Source: Thiothrix subterranea (GTDB taxonomy: Bacteria; Pseudomonadota; Gammaproteobacteria; Thiotrichales; Thiotrichaceae). Taken from it: DNA of 64,000 nt. Below, piece after piece: positions 32,181 through 42,533 of this stretch (the first letter of the stretch is position 1; each line of letters opens with the position of its first letter). Both the position numbers and the translations under genes were made by a program. The stretch is from contig NZ_CP053482.1 in the NCBI RefSeq assembly GCF_016772315.1, positions 3,901,501 through 3,965,500 of the forward strand, in the 5' to 3' direction. The notes under the pieces are model-generated. The model worked only from the letters and a program-made list of their open reading frames with translations, had not been told where the DNA came from and did no database searches.

Positions 32181-32830
32181 CCTTGCATAAATGCCAGTTT
32201 TTCCTGCGGAATACTGACATTCACGCCTGCGCCCTGCAATTGTTCGAGCAGTGCTGCACCTTGGCTTAAAATCGCCAGTAACTGCACTTCATCAAACATT
32301 TGCAGGGCTAATTGCAGCTCGTCCTTATCCGCAGACAGCAGGGTGGGAACGAGTTCGTCAGGGTGAATTGGGGAGGCAGGGTGCAATAGATCTGCCACTA
32401 ACGGTGCATCCAGCAACGCAAAATGGGCTTCGCGTGCCATTTCTTCCTGATCAAGCTCCAAGTGGGCTTGAGCATCATTGCCAGCACCACGGCGCACGCT
32501 TGTCATCATAAAGCCCAGCAATTTGCGAATAGCGCCTTTCATGGCAGTGGTATCGCTGCCAATGCTGGAGGCACTTTCATACGCCCGATCCAGCCGGTCT
32601 TTGAGCTGCAAAATCACCTCACTCTCAACATTGCCAGTGAGCGAAGTCGTTTCTTCCAGCAAGGCGCGGAATTCGGTGTTGAAGGTTTGCAGGGCTTCGT
32701 GGTCAAGGCGTTGCGCGTCGATGAGATTGTCATCGTCTAATGTGGGAGCATTGGGGAACAGCGGGTTGCTGGCTTTACGGAGTAAATGACGCTCGTGTGA
32801 ACCGGGCTGTTCACTGGGTTTGATGATCAT
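32153..32830 (-). CDS. hypothetical helical protein
   Basis: This is a 225-residue soluble protein starting at the ATG at 32830 (MIIKPSEQ). It is acidic and almost entirely helical, with no cysteine in the chosen frame, no signal peptide and no membrane segment. The N-terminal 40 residues look disordered. I do not recognise the family. It is transcribed alone and converges on eda. Confidence 0.5.
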   Translation of the reverse strand: MIIKPSEQPGSHERHLLRKASNPLFPNAPTLDDDNLIDAQRLDHEALQTFNTEFRALLEETTSLTGNVESEVILQLKDRLDRAYESASSIGSDTTAMKGAIRKLLGFMMTSVRRGAGNDAQAHLELDQEEMAREAHFALLDAPLVADLLHPASPIHPDELVPTLLSADKDELQLALQMFDEVQLLAILSQGAALLEQLQGAGVNVSIPQEKLAFMQGYAEFAGGL

Positions 32831-32921
32831 GATGCAAACTATCCATTCTAAAAATGGTAGTGAATATCGCACACTGACTGGCTACCGGCAAATGACGGTA
32901 GCCAGCGCAGTAGAAATCCTC

Positions 32922-33110
32922 TTACCTTTTGTTGGTATTCATGCCAATCAGTTTGTAGGCTGGGCAAAAGTTCAGATAGCCAGTGGCCAGTAGCGCAATC
33001 CCAAGCAGAATCAACAGGAAGCCGCCCTTAAACACCAAGCCCCAAATTAGCAGGACAGCGCCTGCCCCGAAGCGGATATTTCTATCCATGCTGCCAACGT
33101 TCTTTTCCAT
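32922..33110 (-). CDS. DUF2892 small membrane protein
   Basis: This is a 62-residue protein with two membrane helices and the family features N-V-G--DR--R and TG-L-FCPAYKLIG. A GAGGTG ribosome-binding site precedes the start. Relatives are often fused to or encoded beside rhodaneses; here it stands alone. The function is unknown. Confidence 0.75.
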   Translation of the reverse strand: MEKNVGSMDRNIRFGAGAVLLIWGLVFKGGFLLILLGIALLATGYLNFCPAYKLIGMNTNKR

Positions 33111-33198
33111 AAGACACCTCTTTCAGTAGTGAACACAAAAGACCAAATCCATGTTAGCATTCGTACATATCTATCTTAGCAAGAATTAAGCGGATTTC

Positions 33199-34221
33199 AT
33201 GGAATTGCAAAAATTTATACGTAAAATCACTGAAAACGGCTCATTTTCCACCGAAGAAATGACGGCTGCGATGCGTACCATCATGACAGGTCAGGCGACT
33301 CCCGCGCAAATCGGTGGGTTTCTGATTGGCTTGAGGATGCGCGGTGAAACGGTCACGGAAATCAGTGCCGCTGCTAGTGTCATGCGCGAATTATCGACCC
33401 GCGTTGAGGTGTCGCCGGAACATTTGGTGGATACCTGCGGTACGGGCGGGGATTCGTCTGGCACGTTTAATATTTCTACTGCCAGTGCGTTTGTTGCGGC
33501 GGCGGCGGGAGCGCGAGTCGCCAAACACGGCAATCGTTCTATTTCCAGCAAATCCGGCAGCGCGGATGTGTTGGAAGCGGCGGGCGTGAATTTGAACATT
33601 ACGCCTGAACAGGTGGCTGAGTGCATCAATACCTTGGGTGTGGGTTTCTTGTTTGCGCAAAAGCATCACAGTGCAATGGGGCACGCGAGTGCGCCACGCC
33701 GTGAGTTGGGTGTACGCACGATTTTCAACCTGCTGGGGCCGATGTCGAATCCAGCAAATGCGCCCAACCAAGTCCTAGGCGTATTCGATCAACATTGGGT
33801 ACGCCCAATGGCTGAAGTGTTGAAAACCTTGGGAAGTCATCACGTGATGGTGGTTCATGCTGCCGATGGGCTGGATGAAATCAGTACCGCCGCCCTGACA
33901 TTTGTGGCAGAACTGAAAGACGGTGTGATCACCGAATACACCATCCAGCCCGAAGATGTGGGTGTGCAGCAGTCCAGCCTCGACAGTGTGCGGGTGGAAA
34001 CGGCGCAAGAGAGTTTGCAACTGATTCAGCGCGTGTTTGCCGGTGAGCAAGGCACAGCGCGTGACATTGTGTGCTTGAATGCGGGTGCGGCAATTTACGT
34101 TGCAGGTCTGGCGGATAGCCATGCTGCTGGTGTTGCGAAAGCCCAGCAAGTGCTGGATTCTGGTGCAGCCGCTGTGCGTTTGCAGCAATTGATTGACTTA
34201 ACCAAAAGTTTTGATGCCTGA
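33199..34221 (+). CDS. trpD: anthranilate phosphoribosyltransferase
   Basis: TrpD joins anthranilate to PRPP in tryptophan synthesis. The 340 residues include the PRPP loop [15 protein letters not shown] and [18 protein letters not shown]. Stop and trpC start overlap by one base (TGATG). The amidotransferase gene trpG, often just upstream, is not here. Confidence 0.96.
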   Translation: MELQKFIRKITENGSFSTEEMTAAMRTIMTGQATPAQIGGFLIGLRMRGETVTEISAAASVMRELSTRVEVSPEHLVDTCGTGGDSSGTFNISTASAFVAAAAGARVAKHGNRSISSKSGSADVLEAAGVNLNITPEQVAECINTLGVGFLFAQKHHSAMGHASAPRRELGVRTIFNLLGPMSNPANAPNQVLGVFDQHWVRPMAEVLKTLGSHHVMVVHAADGLDEISTAALTFVAELKDGVITEYTIQPEDVGVQQSSLDSVRVETAQESLQLIQRVFAGEQGTARDIVCLNAGAAIYVAGLADSHAAGVAKAQQVLDSGAAAVRLQQLIDLTKSFDA

Positions 34222-35015
34222 TGAGTACCCCTGATATTTTGCAAAAAATCCTGCGTACTAAGCAGGAAGAAATCGCGGCACGTTCTGCCGTGCGTAGCTT
34301 GGCACAATTGCAGGCAGAGGCAGCGAGTGCTTCGCCCGTGCGCGGTTTCGAGCAAGCCATGCGCAAGCGTTTGGCAGCGGGTGAATCGGCGGTGATTGCG
34401 GAAATCAAAAAAGCCTCACCCAGCAAAGGTTTGATTCGTGCGGATTTCGATCCGCCTGCGATTGCGGCGAGTTACGAACGTGGCGGTGCAGCGTGTTTGT
34501 CGGTGCTGACCGATGCACAATATTTCCAAGGTAGCGAAAGCTACTTGCAAGCCGCGCGTGCCGCCTGCCAATTGCCCGTTATTCGTAAAGATTTCATCGT
34601 TGATCGGTATCAGGTTTACGAAGCACGGGCGATTGGTGCAGATTGCATCCTGCTGATCGTGGCGGCATTGGCTGATGCACAGATGATGGATCTGTACGCG
34701 CTGGCAACGGAACTGGGCATGGATGCACTGATTGAAGTGCATGACAAGGATGAACTTGGGCGTGCCTTGCGTCTCAATGCGCCACTGATCGGCATCAATA
34801 ACCGCAACCTGCGGACGTTTGAAACGTCTCTGCAAACGACCCTTGATCTGCTTCCTGATGTGCCAGAGGATGTTCTGCTTATCACAGAAAGCAGCATCCA
34901 TACCCCCGCCGATGTGCAACTGATGCGTGACCACGGCGTGAACGCCTTTCTGGTGGGCGAAGCCTTCATGCGGGCGGAAGACCCCGGCTCCGAACTCAAA
35001 AAACTGTTTTTCTAG
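34221..35015 (+). CDS. trpC: indole-3-glycerol phosphate synthase
   Basis: TrpC closes the indole ring of CdRP. The 264 residues form a single-function TIM barrel without a fused TrpF. The catalytic lysine sits in [11 protein letters not shown], and [22 protein letters not shown] and [11 protein letters not shown] are present. It is coupled to trpD. Confidence 0.96.
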   Translation: MSTPDILQKILRTKQEEIAARSAVRSLAQLQAEAASASPVRGFEQAMRKRLAAGESAVIAEIKKASPSKGLIRADFDPPAIAASYERGGAACLSVLTDAQYFQGSESYLQAARAACQLPVIRKDFIVDRYQVYEARAIGADCILLIVAALADAQMMDLYALATELGMDALIEVHDKDELGRALRLNAPLIGINNRNLRTFETSLQTTLDLLPDVPEDVLLITESSIHTPADVQLMRDHGVNAFLVGEAFMRAEDPGSELKKLFF

Positions 35016-35035
35016 CAAGCGAGTAAACACAACTT

Positions 35036-35821
35036 ATGCTGGTACACCCTCAATTTGACCCCGTTGCGTTATCGCTGGGCCCGTTGCAAGTGCATTGGTA
35101 CGGGCTAATGTACGTGATCGGTTTCCTCGGCTTTTTATTCATTGGCAAAATGCGTGCGAAAGAACCCCGTAGCGTCATGACCGAAGACCGTGTGGATGAC
35201 ATGATGTTCTGGGGCGCTCTCGGCGTGGTTGCCGGTGGGCGCATTGGTTACATGCTGTTTTATAACCTGAAAGGTTTTTTGTCTGACCCGATTTCGTTGT
35301 TCCAGATTTGGGACGGTGGCATGAGTTTCCACGGCGGTTTGCTGGGGGTGATTCTGGCGATGTTCTTGTTGGCGCGGCGTTGGAAACTGACGTTCTTTCA
35401 AGTCAGTGATTTTGTTGCGCCACTTGTTCCCATCGGTTTGGGCGCGGGGCGTATCGGCAATTTCATCAACGGCGAATTGTGGGGCAGGTCAACGGATGTG
35501 CCGTGGGGCATGGTGTTCCCGCAAGTGGATAATATCGTGCGGCATCCGTCACAGCTTTATCAAGCATTCCTCGAAGGTTTGGTGCTATTCCTCGTGCTGA
35601 ATTGGTTTCGGAAGCGTTCGCCGCCGGTGGGAGCAATTTCTGGCTTATTTCTTGTCGGCTACGGCATGGCGCGGATTATTGTGGAATTTGTGCGTGAACC
35701 GGATGCGCAACTCGGCTACGTGGCATGGGGTTGGGTTACACAGGGGCAGGTGTTGAGTGTGCCGATGATTCTGCTCGGCGTGTTGTTTATGTGGTTTGCG
35801 TATAAAAAGGCGAAGGCATGA
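35036..35821 (+). CDS. lgt: prolipoprotein diacylglyceryl transferase
   Basis: Lgt transfers diacylglycerol to lipobox cysteines in the inner membrane, the first step of lipoprotein maturation. The protein has 261 residues and seven membrane helices. The conserved HGG in MSFHGGLLG and the signature [14 protein letters not shown] are present. It overlaps thyA in an ATGA, the usual lgt-thyA pairing. At least two lipoprotein candidates in this window would be its substrates. Confidence 0.96.
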   Translation: MLVHPQFDPVALSLGPLQVHWYGLMYVIGFLGFLFIGKMRAKEPRSVMTEDRVDDMMFWGALGVVAGGRIGYMLFYNLKGFLSDPISLFQIWDGGMSFHGGLLGVILAMFLLARRWKLTFFQVSDFVAPLVPIGLGAGRIGNFINGELWGRSTDVPWGMVFPQVDNIVRHPSQLYQAFLEGLVLFLVLNWFRKRSPPVGAISGLFLVGYGMARIIVEFVREPDAQLGYVAWGWVTQGQVLSVPMILLGVLFMWFAYKKAKA

Positions 35822-36612
35822 AGCAATACCTCGATTTAATGCGCCATGTCCGTGATCGCGGTGTCGTCAAAGCCGACCGCACGGGTACGGGTACGGTGTC
35901 GGTATTCGGTTATCAGATGCGCTTTGATTTGAGTACTGGGTTTCCGGTTGTTACTACCAAAAAATTGCATTTGCGCTCGATTATTCACGAGTTGCTGTGG
36001 TTTCTGAAAGGCGACACCAATATCCGTTACTTGAAAGAAAACGGCGTGAGTATTTGGGATGAATGGGCAGATGAAAACGGTGAGTTGGGGCCGGTTTACG
36101 GCTACCAGTGGCGCAATTGGCCAACTCCTGATGGGCGGCATATTGACCAGATTGCGCAAATTATCCAGCAATTAAAAACCAACCCTGATTCGCGCCGGAT
36201 TATTGTCAGCGCTTGGAATGTGGCGAATGTGGACAATATGGCATTGCCGCCGTGCCACGCTTTTTTCCAGTTTTACGTGGCGGAAGGTAAGCTGTCCTGT
36301 CAGTTGTACCAGCGCAGTGCGGATATTTTCCTTGGTGTGCCGTTTAATATTGCCTCTTACGCCTTGCTGACCATGATGGTGGCGCAAGTGACAGGGTTGC
36401 AACCCGGTGAATTCATTCACACGTTAGGGGATGCACATTTGTATTCTAATCATTTGGAGCAGGTGGAATTGCAACTGAGCCGTGAACCGTATGCGTTGCC
36501 GCAGATGAAATTGAACCCGGCAGTGACCGATCTGTTCGCATTTACTTATGATGACTTTGAATTGGTTGATTACGCACACCATCCGCTGATTAAAGCACCA
36601 ATCGCGGTTTGA
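35818..36612 (+). CDS. thyA: thymidylate synthase
   Basis: ThyA methylates dUMP to dTMP with methylene-tetrahydrofolate. At 264 residues it is the same length as E. coli ThyA. The active-site cysteine is in [14 protein letters not shown], and [17 protein letters not shown] and [12 protein letters not shown] follow. It is coupled to lgt. folA is not adjacent. Confidence 0.97.
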   Translation: MKQYLDLMRHVRDRGVVKADRTGTGTVSVFGYQMRFDLSTGFPVVTTKKLHLRSIIHELLWFLKGDTNIRYLKENGVSIWDEWADENGELGPVYGYQWRNWPTPDGRHIDQIAQIIQQLKTNPDSRRIIVSAWNVANVDNMALPPCHAFFQFYVAEGKLSCQLYQRSADIFLGVPFNIASYALLTMMVAQVTGLQPGEFIHTLGDAHLYSNHLEQVELQLSREPYALPQMKLNPAVTDLFAFTYDDFELVDYAHHPLIKAPIAV

Positions 36613-36727
36613 CTAGCGCCGCCCACTCACGCAAACTATTGGCATAATAATAGTGTGGATACGCTCAAGTTCCACACCCAGCCCACCGTTAATGGCAACC
36701 CGTTCCACTCTTATCGAAGGTAGTTCC

Positions 36728-39700
36728 ATGACCCGCTCAATCAAGAAACTTCTGGTCGCCAACCGTGGCGAAATTGCAATCCGTATCCTGCGTGCAGCAG
36801 CCGAACTCAAGCTGTGTACGGTGTCGATTTACACCTACGAAGACCGTTTTTCACCGCACCGCTACAAGGCGGACGAAGCCTACCAGATTGGCAAAGACGA
36901 CGAGCCGCTCAAGCCCTACCTTGATATTGAAGCCATTATTGAAACCGCCAAACGTCACCATGTGGACGCGATTCACCCAGGTTACGGCTTCTTGTCTGAA
37001 AACGTGCGATTTGCTCAGCGTTGTCGCGAAGAGGGTATTATTTTCGTGGGGCCGACCCCTGAAGCGATGCAGCGTTTAGGCGACAAAGTTGCCGCGAAAG
37101 AAAACGCCATTACCGCTGGTTTGCCGGTGATCGAAGACAGCCGCGAACCGCTGAATACGGTGGACATCGCGCGTCGCGAAGCCGACCGCATAGGCTACCC
37201 GCTGATGTTGAAAGCCGCGTCGGGCGGTGGTGGACGCGGGATGCGCGTGTTGCGTGACCCGTCGCAGTTGGAAGGCGCGTACAACGATGCGCGTAACGAA
37301 GCCCTGAAAGCCTTTGGCGATGCTACCGTTTTCCTCGAAAAGTACATCGACTCGCCTAAGCACATCGAAATCCAGATTTTGGGCGATACCCACGGTAATC
37401 TCGTGCATTTGTACGAACGCGATTGTTCCGTGCAACGCCGCTTCCAGAAAGTGGTCGAAGTTGCGCCCAGTACCAGTCTGAAAGATGAAACCCGCGAAAA
37501 CTTGTATAAATACGCGCTGGCAATTACCCGCCATGTGGATTATTCCTGCGCGGGTACGGTTGAATTCTTGGTCGACAAAGACGAACGTATTTACTTCATC
37601 GAAGTGAACCCGCGTGTGCAGGTGGAACACACCATCACCGAAGAAATCACTGGCATCGACATTGTGCGCAGCCAGATTTTGATTGCAGGCGGTGCACGGT
37701 TGGATGACCCCGAAATCGGTATTCCCAACCAAGAATCGGTCGACTGCAACGGTTACGCCGTGCAGTGCCGGATCACCACAGAAGACCCTGAAAACGGCTT
37801 CAAACCCGACTACGGCACAATTATCGCGTACCGCAGCAGTGGCGGTTTCGGCGTGCGGCTGGATGCAGGCGCGGCTTATCCCGGTGCAAAAGTATCGCCG
37901 TTCTTCGACTCTATGCTGGTGAAAGTGACGACGTGGGGGCGCACGCTGGAAGGTGCAGCCAATCGTAACTTACGTGCCTTGCAGGAATTCCGTATCCGTG
38001 GGGTGAAAACCAATATCGGTTTCCTCGAAAACGTGTTGCAACACGAGGTATTTACCACGGGCAAGTGCGCGGTGACGTTCATCGACAACCACCCCGAACT
38101 GTTCCACACCGCGTTGCGCTTTGACCGTGGCACCAAAACGCTGAAATTCATCGGCAATGTCACCGTCAACGGCAACCCAGATGTGAAATACGTCGACCCC
38201 AACAAGCATTTCCGCAAGCCGATTATTCCCGATTTCGACAAGTTGGGAGCATACCCGAAGGGCAGCAAAAACTTGCTGGACGAAATGGGTGCAGAAAAAT
38301 TCTGCCAATGGGTGAAAGACCAGCCGAACATTTTCTACACCGATACCACCTTACGTGACGCGCACCAGTCTTTGCTGGCAACCCGTGTGCGTACCGACGA
38401 CATGATGAAAATCGCCGAAGGTTTGGCGAAAAATCATCCGCAATTATTCTCGTTGGAACTGTGGGGCGGCGCGACGTTTGACGTGGCGATGCGTTTCTTG
38501 CACGAATGCCCGTGGGATCGTCTCAAGCTGTTGCGTGAAGCGATTCCTAACATCCTGTTCCAGATGCTGTTCCGTGGCTCGAATGCAGTGGGTTATACCG
38601 CCTACCCCGACAATGTGGTGGAAGCCTTCATCGAAAAGTCGTGGGAAAACGGTATCGACGTATTCCGTATCTTCGACTCCTTGAACTGGATTGAAGGGAT
38701 GCGCAAATCCATTCAGTGCGTGCGCGAACGTACTGGCGGGATTGCGGAAGGCACGATTTGCTATACCGGCGATGTGCTGAACAAAGACCCATCGAACAAG
38801 TTCAACCTGCAATATTACCTGGATTTGGCGAAGCAGTTGGAAGACGCGGGTGCGCACATGCTGGCGGTCAAGGATATGGCAGGTGTGTTGAAGCCGTATG
38901 CGGCGACGACGTTGATTACCGCGTTGAAAGAATCGGTGAGTATTCCGATTCATTTGCACACGCATGATACCGCGTCGATTCAATCCGCGACTTTGCTGAA
39001 AGCGATTGAAGCGGGTGTGGATATTGTGGATGGCTGTATGAGTTCCATGTCGGGTCTGACTTCGCAGGTCAATTTGAACTCGTTGATTGCTGCGATGGAA
39101 GGTCAGCCGCGTGAACAGCCGTACAATCTCAAGTCGTTGAATGCTTACGCGAATTACTGGGAAGATGTACGCGAAATGTACTACCCGTTTGAGTCTGGTT
39201 TGAAAGCAGGCACGGCGGAAGTGTACAACCACGAAATTCCAGGTGGTCAATATTCCAACCTGCGTCCGCAAGCAATTGCGCTGGGCTTGGAACACAAGTT
39301 TGAGGAAGTGAAGGAAAATTACGCAGTCGTCAACCGCATGTTCGGCGACATCGTGAAAGTTACCCCATCGTCCAAAGTCGTTGGTGACATGGCGATTTAC
39401 ATGACCTCCAACGGCTTGACCGAGCAGGATGTGATGGAACGTGGGCGCACCTTGGCGTTCCCTGATTCCGTGATCGACTTGTTCAAAGGCGGATTGGGGC
39501 AAGTGCCCGGCGGTTTCCCGAAAGACTTGAGCGACATTATCCTCAAAGGCGAGAAGCCGTACACGGGTCGCCCGAATGATCACTTGAAGCCGGTGGATTT
39601 GGATGCGGCATTTGAGGCATTCAAGCAAGAGTTTGACCCTGAGCAAACTTTCCTCGATTTCCTGTCATTCACCATGTATCCGGCGGTCTTCCGCGAGTTC

Positions 39701-40171
39701 TATAAGCATCAGCAAGAATACGGCGAAATTAGCCATTTGCCGACTTCGCTGTTCTTCTACGGTCTCAAGCTGAACGAGGAAGTGCTGGTTGATCTGGGGC
39801 GCGGTAAGGTACTGATTATTCGCTTGCTGTACCGTTCGCCGACGGATGAGAACGGTATGTGTGGCGTGACGTTTGACTTCAATGGGCAAATTCGTGCGAT
39901 GCAAATCCGCGATTTGTCCGTGAAGCCGACCCGTGCGACTAACCGCAAAGCGGTTGATCCGAATGAAGTCGGTACATCGTTGCAGGGCAAGCTCTCCGCC
40001 ATTATGGTTAAAGCGGGCGATGAGGTAGAGCAGAATGCGCCGCTGTTTGTGATTGAGGCGATGAAAATGGAAACCACGATTACTGCGCCAGAGGCGGGTA
40101 AGGTGAAAAAAGTTCACTTGCAGGCTGGGGAGCTGGTCGAGCAGGGTGATTTGGTCGTCGAATTCGAGTAA
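36728..40171 (+). CDS. pyc: pyruvate carboxylase
   Basis: This single-chain pyruvate carboxylase has 1147 residues and makes oxaloacetate from pyruvate, ATP and bicarbonate. The start at 36728 follows a GAAGG ribosome-binding site; a frame open back to 36653 encodes no family sequence. In order, it has a biotin carboxylase domain (about 1-455, with GGGGRGM and EVNPRVQVEHT), a carboxyltransferase TIM barrel (about 535-830, starting TDTTLRDAHQSLLATR), an allosteric/tetramer region, and a biotinyl domain ending the protein with EAMKMETTI. In an autotroph it would refill the TCA cycle. Confidence 0.95.
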   Translation: MTRSIKKLLVANRGEIAIRILRAAAELKLCTVSIYTYEDRFSPHRYKADEAYQIGKDDEPLKPYLDIEAIIETAKRHHVDAIHPGYGFLSENVRFAQRCREEGIIFVGPTPEAMQRLGDKVAAKENAITAGLPVIEDSREPLNTVDIARREADRIGYPLMLKAASGGGGRGMRVLRDPSQLEGAYNDARNEALKAFGDATVFLEKYIDSPKHIEIQILGDTHGNLVHLYERDCSVQRRFQKVVEVAPSTSLKDETRENLYKYALAITRHVDYSCAGTVEFLVDKDERIYFIEVNPRVQVEHTITEEITGIDIVRSQILIAGGARLDDPEIGIPNQESVDCNGYAVQCRITTEDPENGFKPDYGTIIAYRSSGGFGVRLDAGAAYPGAKVSPFFDSMLVKVTTWGRTLEGAANRNLRALQEFRIRGVKTNIGFLENVLQHEVFTTGKCAVTFIDNHPELFHTALRFDRGTKTLKFIGNVTVNGNPDVKYVDPNKHFRKPIIPDFDKLGAYPKGSKNLLDEMGAEKFCQWVKDQPNIFYTDTTLRDAHQSLLATRVRTDDMMKIAEGLAKNHPQLFSLELWGGATFDVAMRFLHECPWDRLKLLREAIPNILFQMLFRGSNAVGYTAYPDNVVEAFIEKSWENGIDVFRIFDSLNWIEGMRKSIQCVRERTGGIAEGTICYTGDVLNKDPSNKFNLQYYLDLAKQLEDAGAHMLAVKDMAGVLKPYAATTLITALKESVSIPIHLHTHDTASIQSATLLKAIEAGVDIVDGCMSSMSGLTSQVNLNSLIAAMEGQPREQPYNLKSLNAYANYWEDVREMYYPFESGLKAGTAEVYNHEIPGGQYSNLRPQAIALGLEHKFEEVKENYAVVNRMFGDIVKVTPSSKVVGDMAIYMTSNGLTEQDVMERGRTLAFPDSVIDLFKGGLGQVPGGFPKDLSDIILKGEKPYTGRPNDHLKPVDLDAAFEAFKQEFDPEQTFLDFLSFTMYPAVFREFYKHQQEYGEISHLPTSLFFYGLKLNEEVLVDLGRGKVLIIRLLYRSPTDENGMCGVTFDFNGQIRAMQIRDLSVKPTRATNRKAVDPNEVGTSLQGKLSAIMVKAGDEVEQNAPLFVIEAMKMETTITAPEAGKVKKVHLQAGELVEQGDLVVEFE

Positions 40172-40184
40172 CACTTGAACCAAG

Positions 40185-40203
40185 GGGGGATGTTTCATCC
40201 CCC
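40185..40203. terminator. hairpin between pyc and oppC
   Basis: GGGGGATG and CATCCCCC close on TTT. It lies between the convergent pyc and oppC ends and overlaps the oppC stop. The T-tract is short on both strands, so termination may be weak. Confidence 0.55.
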
Positions 40204-41034
40204 TTTCGGATCCAACGCATCCCGCAAGCCATCGCCCAAAAAATTAAGGCAGAACAACGTCACCGCCAAAAATCCGGCGGGAAATAATAACATCCACGGT
40301 GCAGTTTCCATTTGTGCTGCCCCTTCTGCAATCAACACGCCCCAACTGGTGAGCGGCTCTTGCACCCCTAAGCCTAAAAAGCTCAGAAATGATTCAAACA
40401 AGATCACTTGTGGCACGGTCAAAGTGGCATACACAATCACTGATCCCAAGGTATTGGGGACGATATGACGGCGAATAATCCCAAAATGACTCACGCCGCT
40501 GACCCGTGCAGCTTCCACAAAAGCGCGACCTTTCAAGGATAGCGCTTGCCCACGGACAATCCGCGCCATTGTCAGCCATTCCACCGCGCCAATTGCCACG
40601 AAGATCAGGAAAATGCTGCGTCCGAAATACACCATCAGCAAAATCACAAAAAACATAAAGGGCAGGGCATACAACACATCCACCAAGCGCATCATCAGCG
40701 CATCGGTGCGCCCACCCAAATACCCCGCCGTTGCCCCATACAAAACGCCGATAAGCAAACTGACCGAGGTTGCCGCCAAGCCCACCATTAGTGAAATCTG
40801 CCCGCCGATCAGGGTACGCACGAATAAATCCCGTCCATTCGCATCCGTTCCAAACCAGAAACCTTGCACGGCATCGGGCGGAATTCCCATGGCATCCCAA
40901 TAAATTTCATCGTAAGGGTGCGGGCTAAACAACGGCCCTAACACACACAAGACGGCAATCAGCAGCAAGACGATGGCGCTGCCGACCGCCATTTTGTTAC
41001 GCAACAAGCGATGCCATGCTTTGTGTTTAATCAT
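40195..41034 (-). CDS. oppC: ABC transporter permease, OppC type
   Basis: This is a 279-residue inner-membrane permease of the peptide/nickel family. A cytoplasmic N-terminus leads to helix 1 and a FWFGTDANGRDLFVRTLIGGQ loop typical of OppC/DppC. Five further helices follow, with the ATPase-docking EAARVSGVSHFGIIRRHIVPN loop. It overlaps oppB by eight bases. No substrate-binding protein or ATPase gene is adjacent. Confidence 0.85.
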   Translation of the reverse strand: MIKHKAWHRLLRNKMAVGSAIVLLLIAVLCVLGPLFSPHPYDEIYWDAMGIPPDAVQGFWFGTDANGRDLFVRTLIGGQISLMVGLAATSVSLLIGVLYGATAGYLGGRTDALMMRLVDVLYALPFMFFVILLMVYFGRSIFLIFVAIGAVEWLTMARIVRGQALSLKGRAFVEAARVSGVSHFGIIRRHIVPNTLGSVIVYATLTVPQVILFESFLSFLGLGVQEPLTSWGVLIAEGAAQMETAPWMLLFPAGFLAVTLFCLNFLGDGLRDALDPKGG

Positions 41035-41947
41035 AACGTACCCTCGGATCCATCCAGCCGTAGATCACATCCACCAGCAAATTCATCATAATAATCAACG
41101 CGCCGTAAAAGATAACCACGCCCATGACCAAGGTGTAATCCCGATTCAATGCCCCTTGCACAAAATGCCGCCCGATGCCCGGAATTCCGAAAATCTGCTC
41201 AATCACCACCGACCCGGTAATAATCGCCGCTGTCGCAGGCCCCAGCCAAGACAGCACCGGCAACAATGCCCCTTTCAACACATGCCGCCACACAATCAGG
41301 CGCATCGGTAAACCTTTCGCAACAGCGGTACGAATATGCGGGCTAGACAGCGTTTCCAGCACACTGGCACGCATTAACCGCGCTGCATACGCTATTTGTG
41401 GCAATGCCAGCGCAATTACCGGCAACACGGCTGATTTCCAGCCTTGATCCCAACCGGCTACCGGCAGCCAATGCAAAAATACCCCAAACACCAACGCCAA
41501 TAACGGTGCCATGACAAAATTGGGTATCGTAATACCCGTCATGGAAACCGCCATTACCGCGTGATCCAGCGGGCGGTTGTGATGCAACGCCGCCAACATT
41601 CCTGCCGGAATCCCAACCAACAAGGCGAGTAGCATGGCAAACACCCCCAATTGCAAAGACACCGGAAACCCTTCCGCAATCAAGCTGCTGACACTGTGAT
41701 CCTTGTACTTAAACGACGGCCCCAAATCCCCTTGCAACACATTGAGCAAGTAATACCCGTATTGCACCGGCAAAGGCTTATCCAAGTGGTAAGCACGTTC
41801 CATATTCGCCGCAATTTCCGGCGGCATGGGGCGTTCGGTATCAAATGGCCCGCCCGGTGCTAAACGGATTAAAAAGAACGCCAACGTGATGATCACCAGC
41901 AAGGTTGGCAGCGCACCTAGCAAGCGTTTAATGACATACTGCAACAT
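41027..41947 (-). CDS. oppB: ABC transporter permease, OppB type
   Basis: This 306-residue inner-membrane permease pairs with OppC. The N-terminal helix MLQYVIKRLLGALPTLLVI, the APGGPFD loop and the ATPase-docking region (RTAVAKGLPMRLIVWRHVLK) are standard for OppB/DppB. Downstream lies only oppC and upstream a divergent regulator, so the other transporter parts must be encoded elsewhere. The substrate cannot be told from sequence. Confidence 0.85.
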   Translation of the reverse strand: MLQYVIKRLLGALPTLLVIITLAFFLIRLAPGGPFDTERPMPPEIAANMERAYHLDKPLPVQYGYYLLNVLQGDLGPSFKYKDHSVSSLIAEGFPVSLQLGVFAMLLALLVGIPAGMLAALHHNRPLDHAVMAVSMTGITIPNFVMAPLLALVFGVFLHWLPVAGWDQGWKSAVLPVIALALPQIAYAARLMRASVLETLSSPHIRTAVAKGLPMRLIVWRHVLKGALLPVLSWLGPATAAIITGSVVIEQIFGIPGIGRHFVQGALNRDYTLVMGVVIFYGALIIMMNLLVDVIYGWMDPRVRYD

Positions 41948-42012
41948 ACAACCCTTATCTTTCTGAGATTTAACCGTGACAAAACCTTCAAAAGCTCCTA
42001 CACTTCAGTTTA

Positions 42013-42026
42013 TTATAATATTCTAA
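42013..42026. promoter_or_regulatory. operator-like imperfect palindrome upstream of the ArsR-type gene
   Basis: TTATAAT and ATTCTAA form an inverted repeat with one mismatch. It lies between the divergent oppB and ArsR-type genes, so it could serve autoregulation and control of oppBC. Its right half matches the perfect palindrome at 14683-14697. Confidence 0.4.
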
Positions 42027-42081
42027 TCAACCATCAACCCCGCTAGATTTTCCATTGAGACTAACCTAGGAAGGGTTAATT

Positions 42082-42396
42082 ATGCACACATCAGAACACA
42101 GTATTATGGTTAATGGCATTCCGATACAAGAAGACGATATCGAATATGCAAGCCGTTCCCTCAAAGCCGCGTCTCACCCATTGCGCTTAAAAATCATGTG
42201 TTTACTCTCACAACATGAGATGACAGTGCAAGATATTGTGGATCATGTCGGCACGAGTCAAAGCAATGTGTCCCAACATTTAGCGATCATGCGTGACAAG
42301 GGCTTATTGTCTTCGCATCGGGTGGCTAATCGTGTCTATTACTGCCTTGCTGAATCCCGCCGTGCTTTGTTACAAGCGTGCTCTTCACTCCGTTAG
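42082..42396 (+). CDS. ArsR-family transcriptional regulator
   Basis: This is a 104-residue winged-helix repressor. The recognition helix is in VGTSQSNVSQHLAIMRDKG. Cys40 in LKIMCLL matches the position of one of the two sensing cysteines in SqrR/BigR-type persulfide sensors. Further cysteines are Cys88 and Cys100, and Cys100 near the C-terminus could be the partner. The metal-binding ELCVCDL motif of classic ArsR is absent. GGAAGGG precedes the ATG. In a sulfur oxidiser a sulfide or persulfide sensor is a plausible inference, but the targets are unknown. Confidence 0.8.
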   Translation: MHTSEHSIMVNGIPIQEDDIEYASRSLKAASHPLRLKIMCLLSQHEMTVQDIVDHVGTSQSNVSQHLAIMRDKGLLSSHRVANRVYYCLAESRRALLQACSSLR

Positions 42397-42533
42397 TCTG
42401 AAATAATCAGTGGAGCGGTTTACTGAGTCTATTCATCTTGATTATGGTTGTCTCTTAATGCATGTGCAATTCAAAATATGCGCTACAATAGTCTGCATGT
42501 GTATGATGTGAATTACATAATTAAGGAAAATAA

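Noticed and set aside
37076-37732. 218-codon minus-strand open frame inside pyc
   Set aside because: Antisense to the conserved biotin carboxylase domain.
38444-39646. 400-codon minus-strand open frame inside pyc
   Set aside because: It mirrors the codon bias of pyc, is rich in His, Arg and Phe as antisense frames often are, and has no family resemblance.
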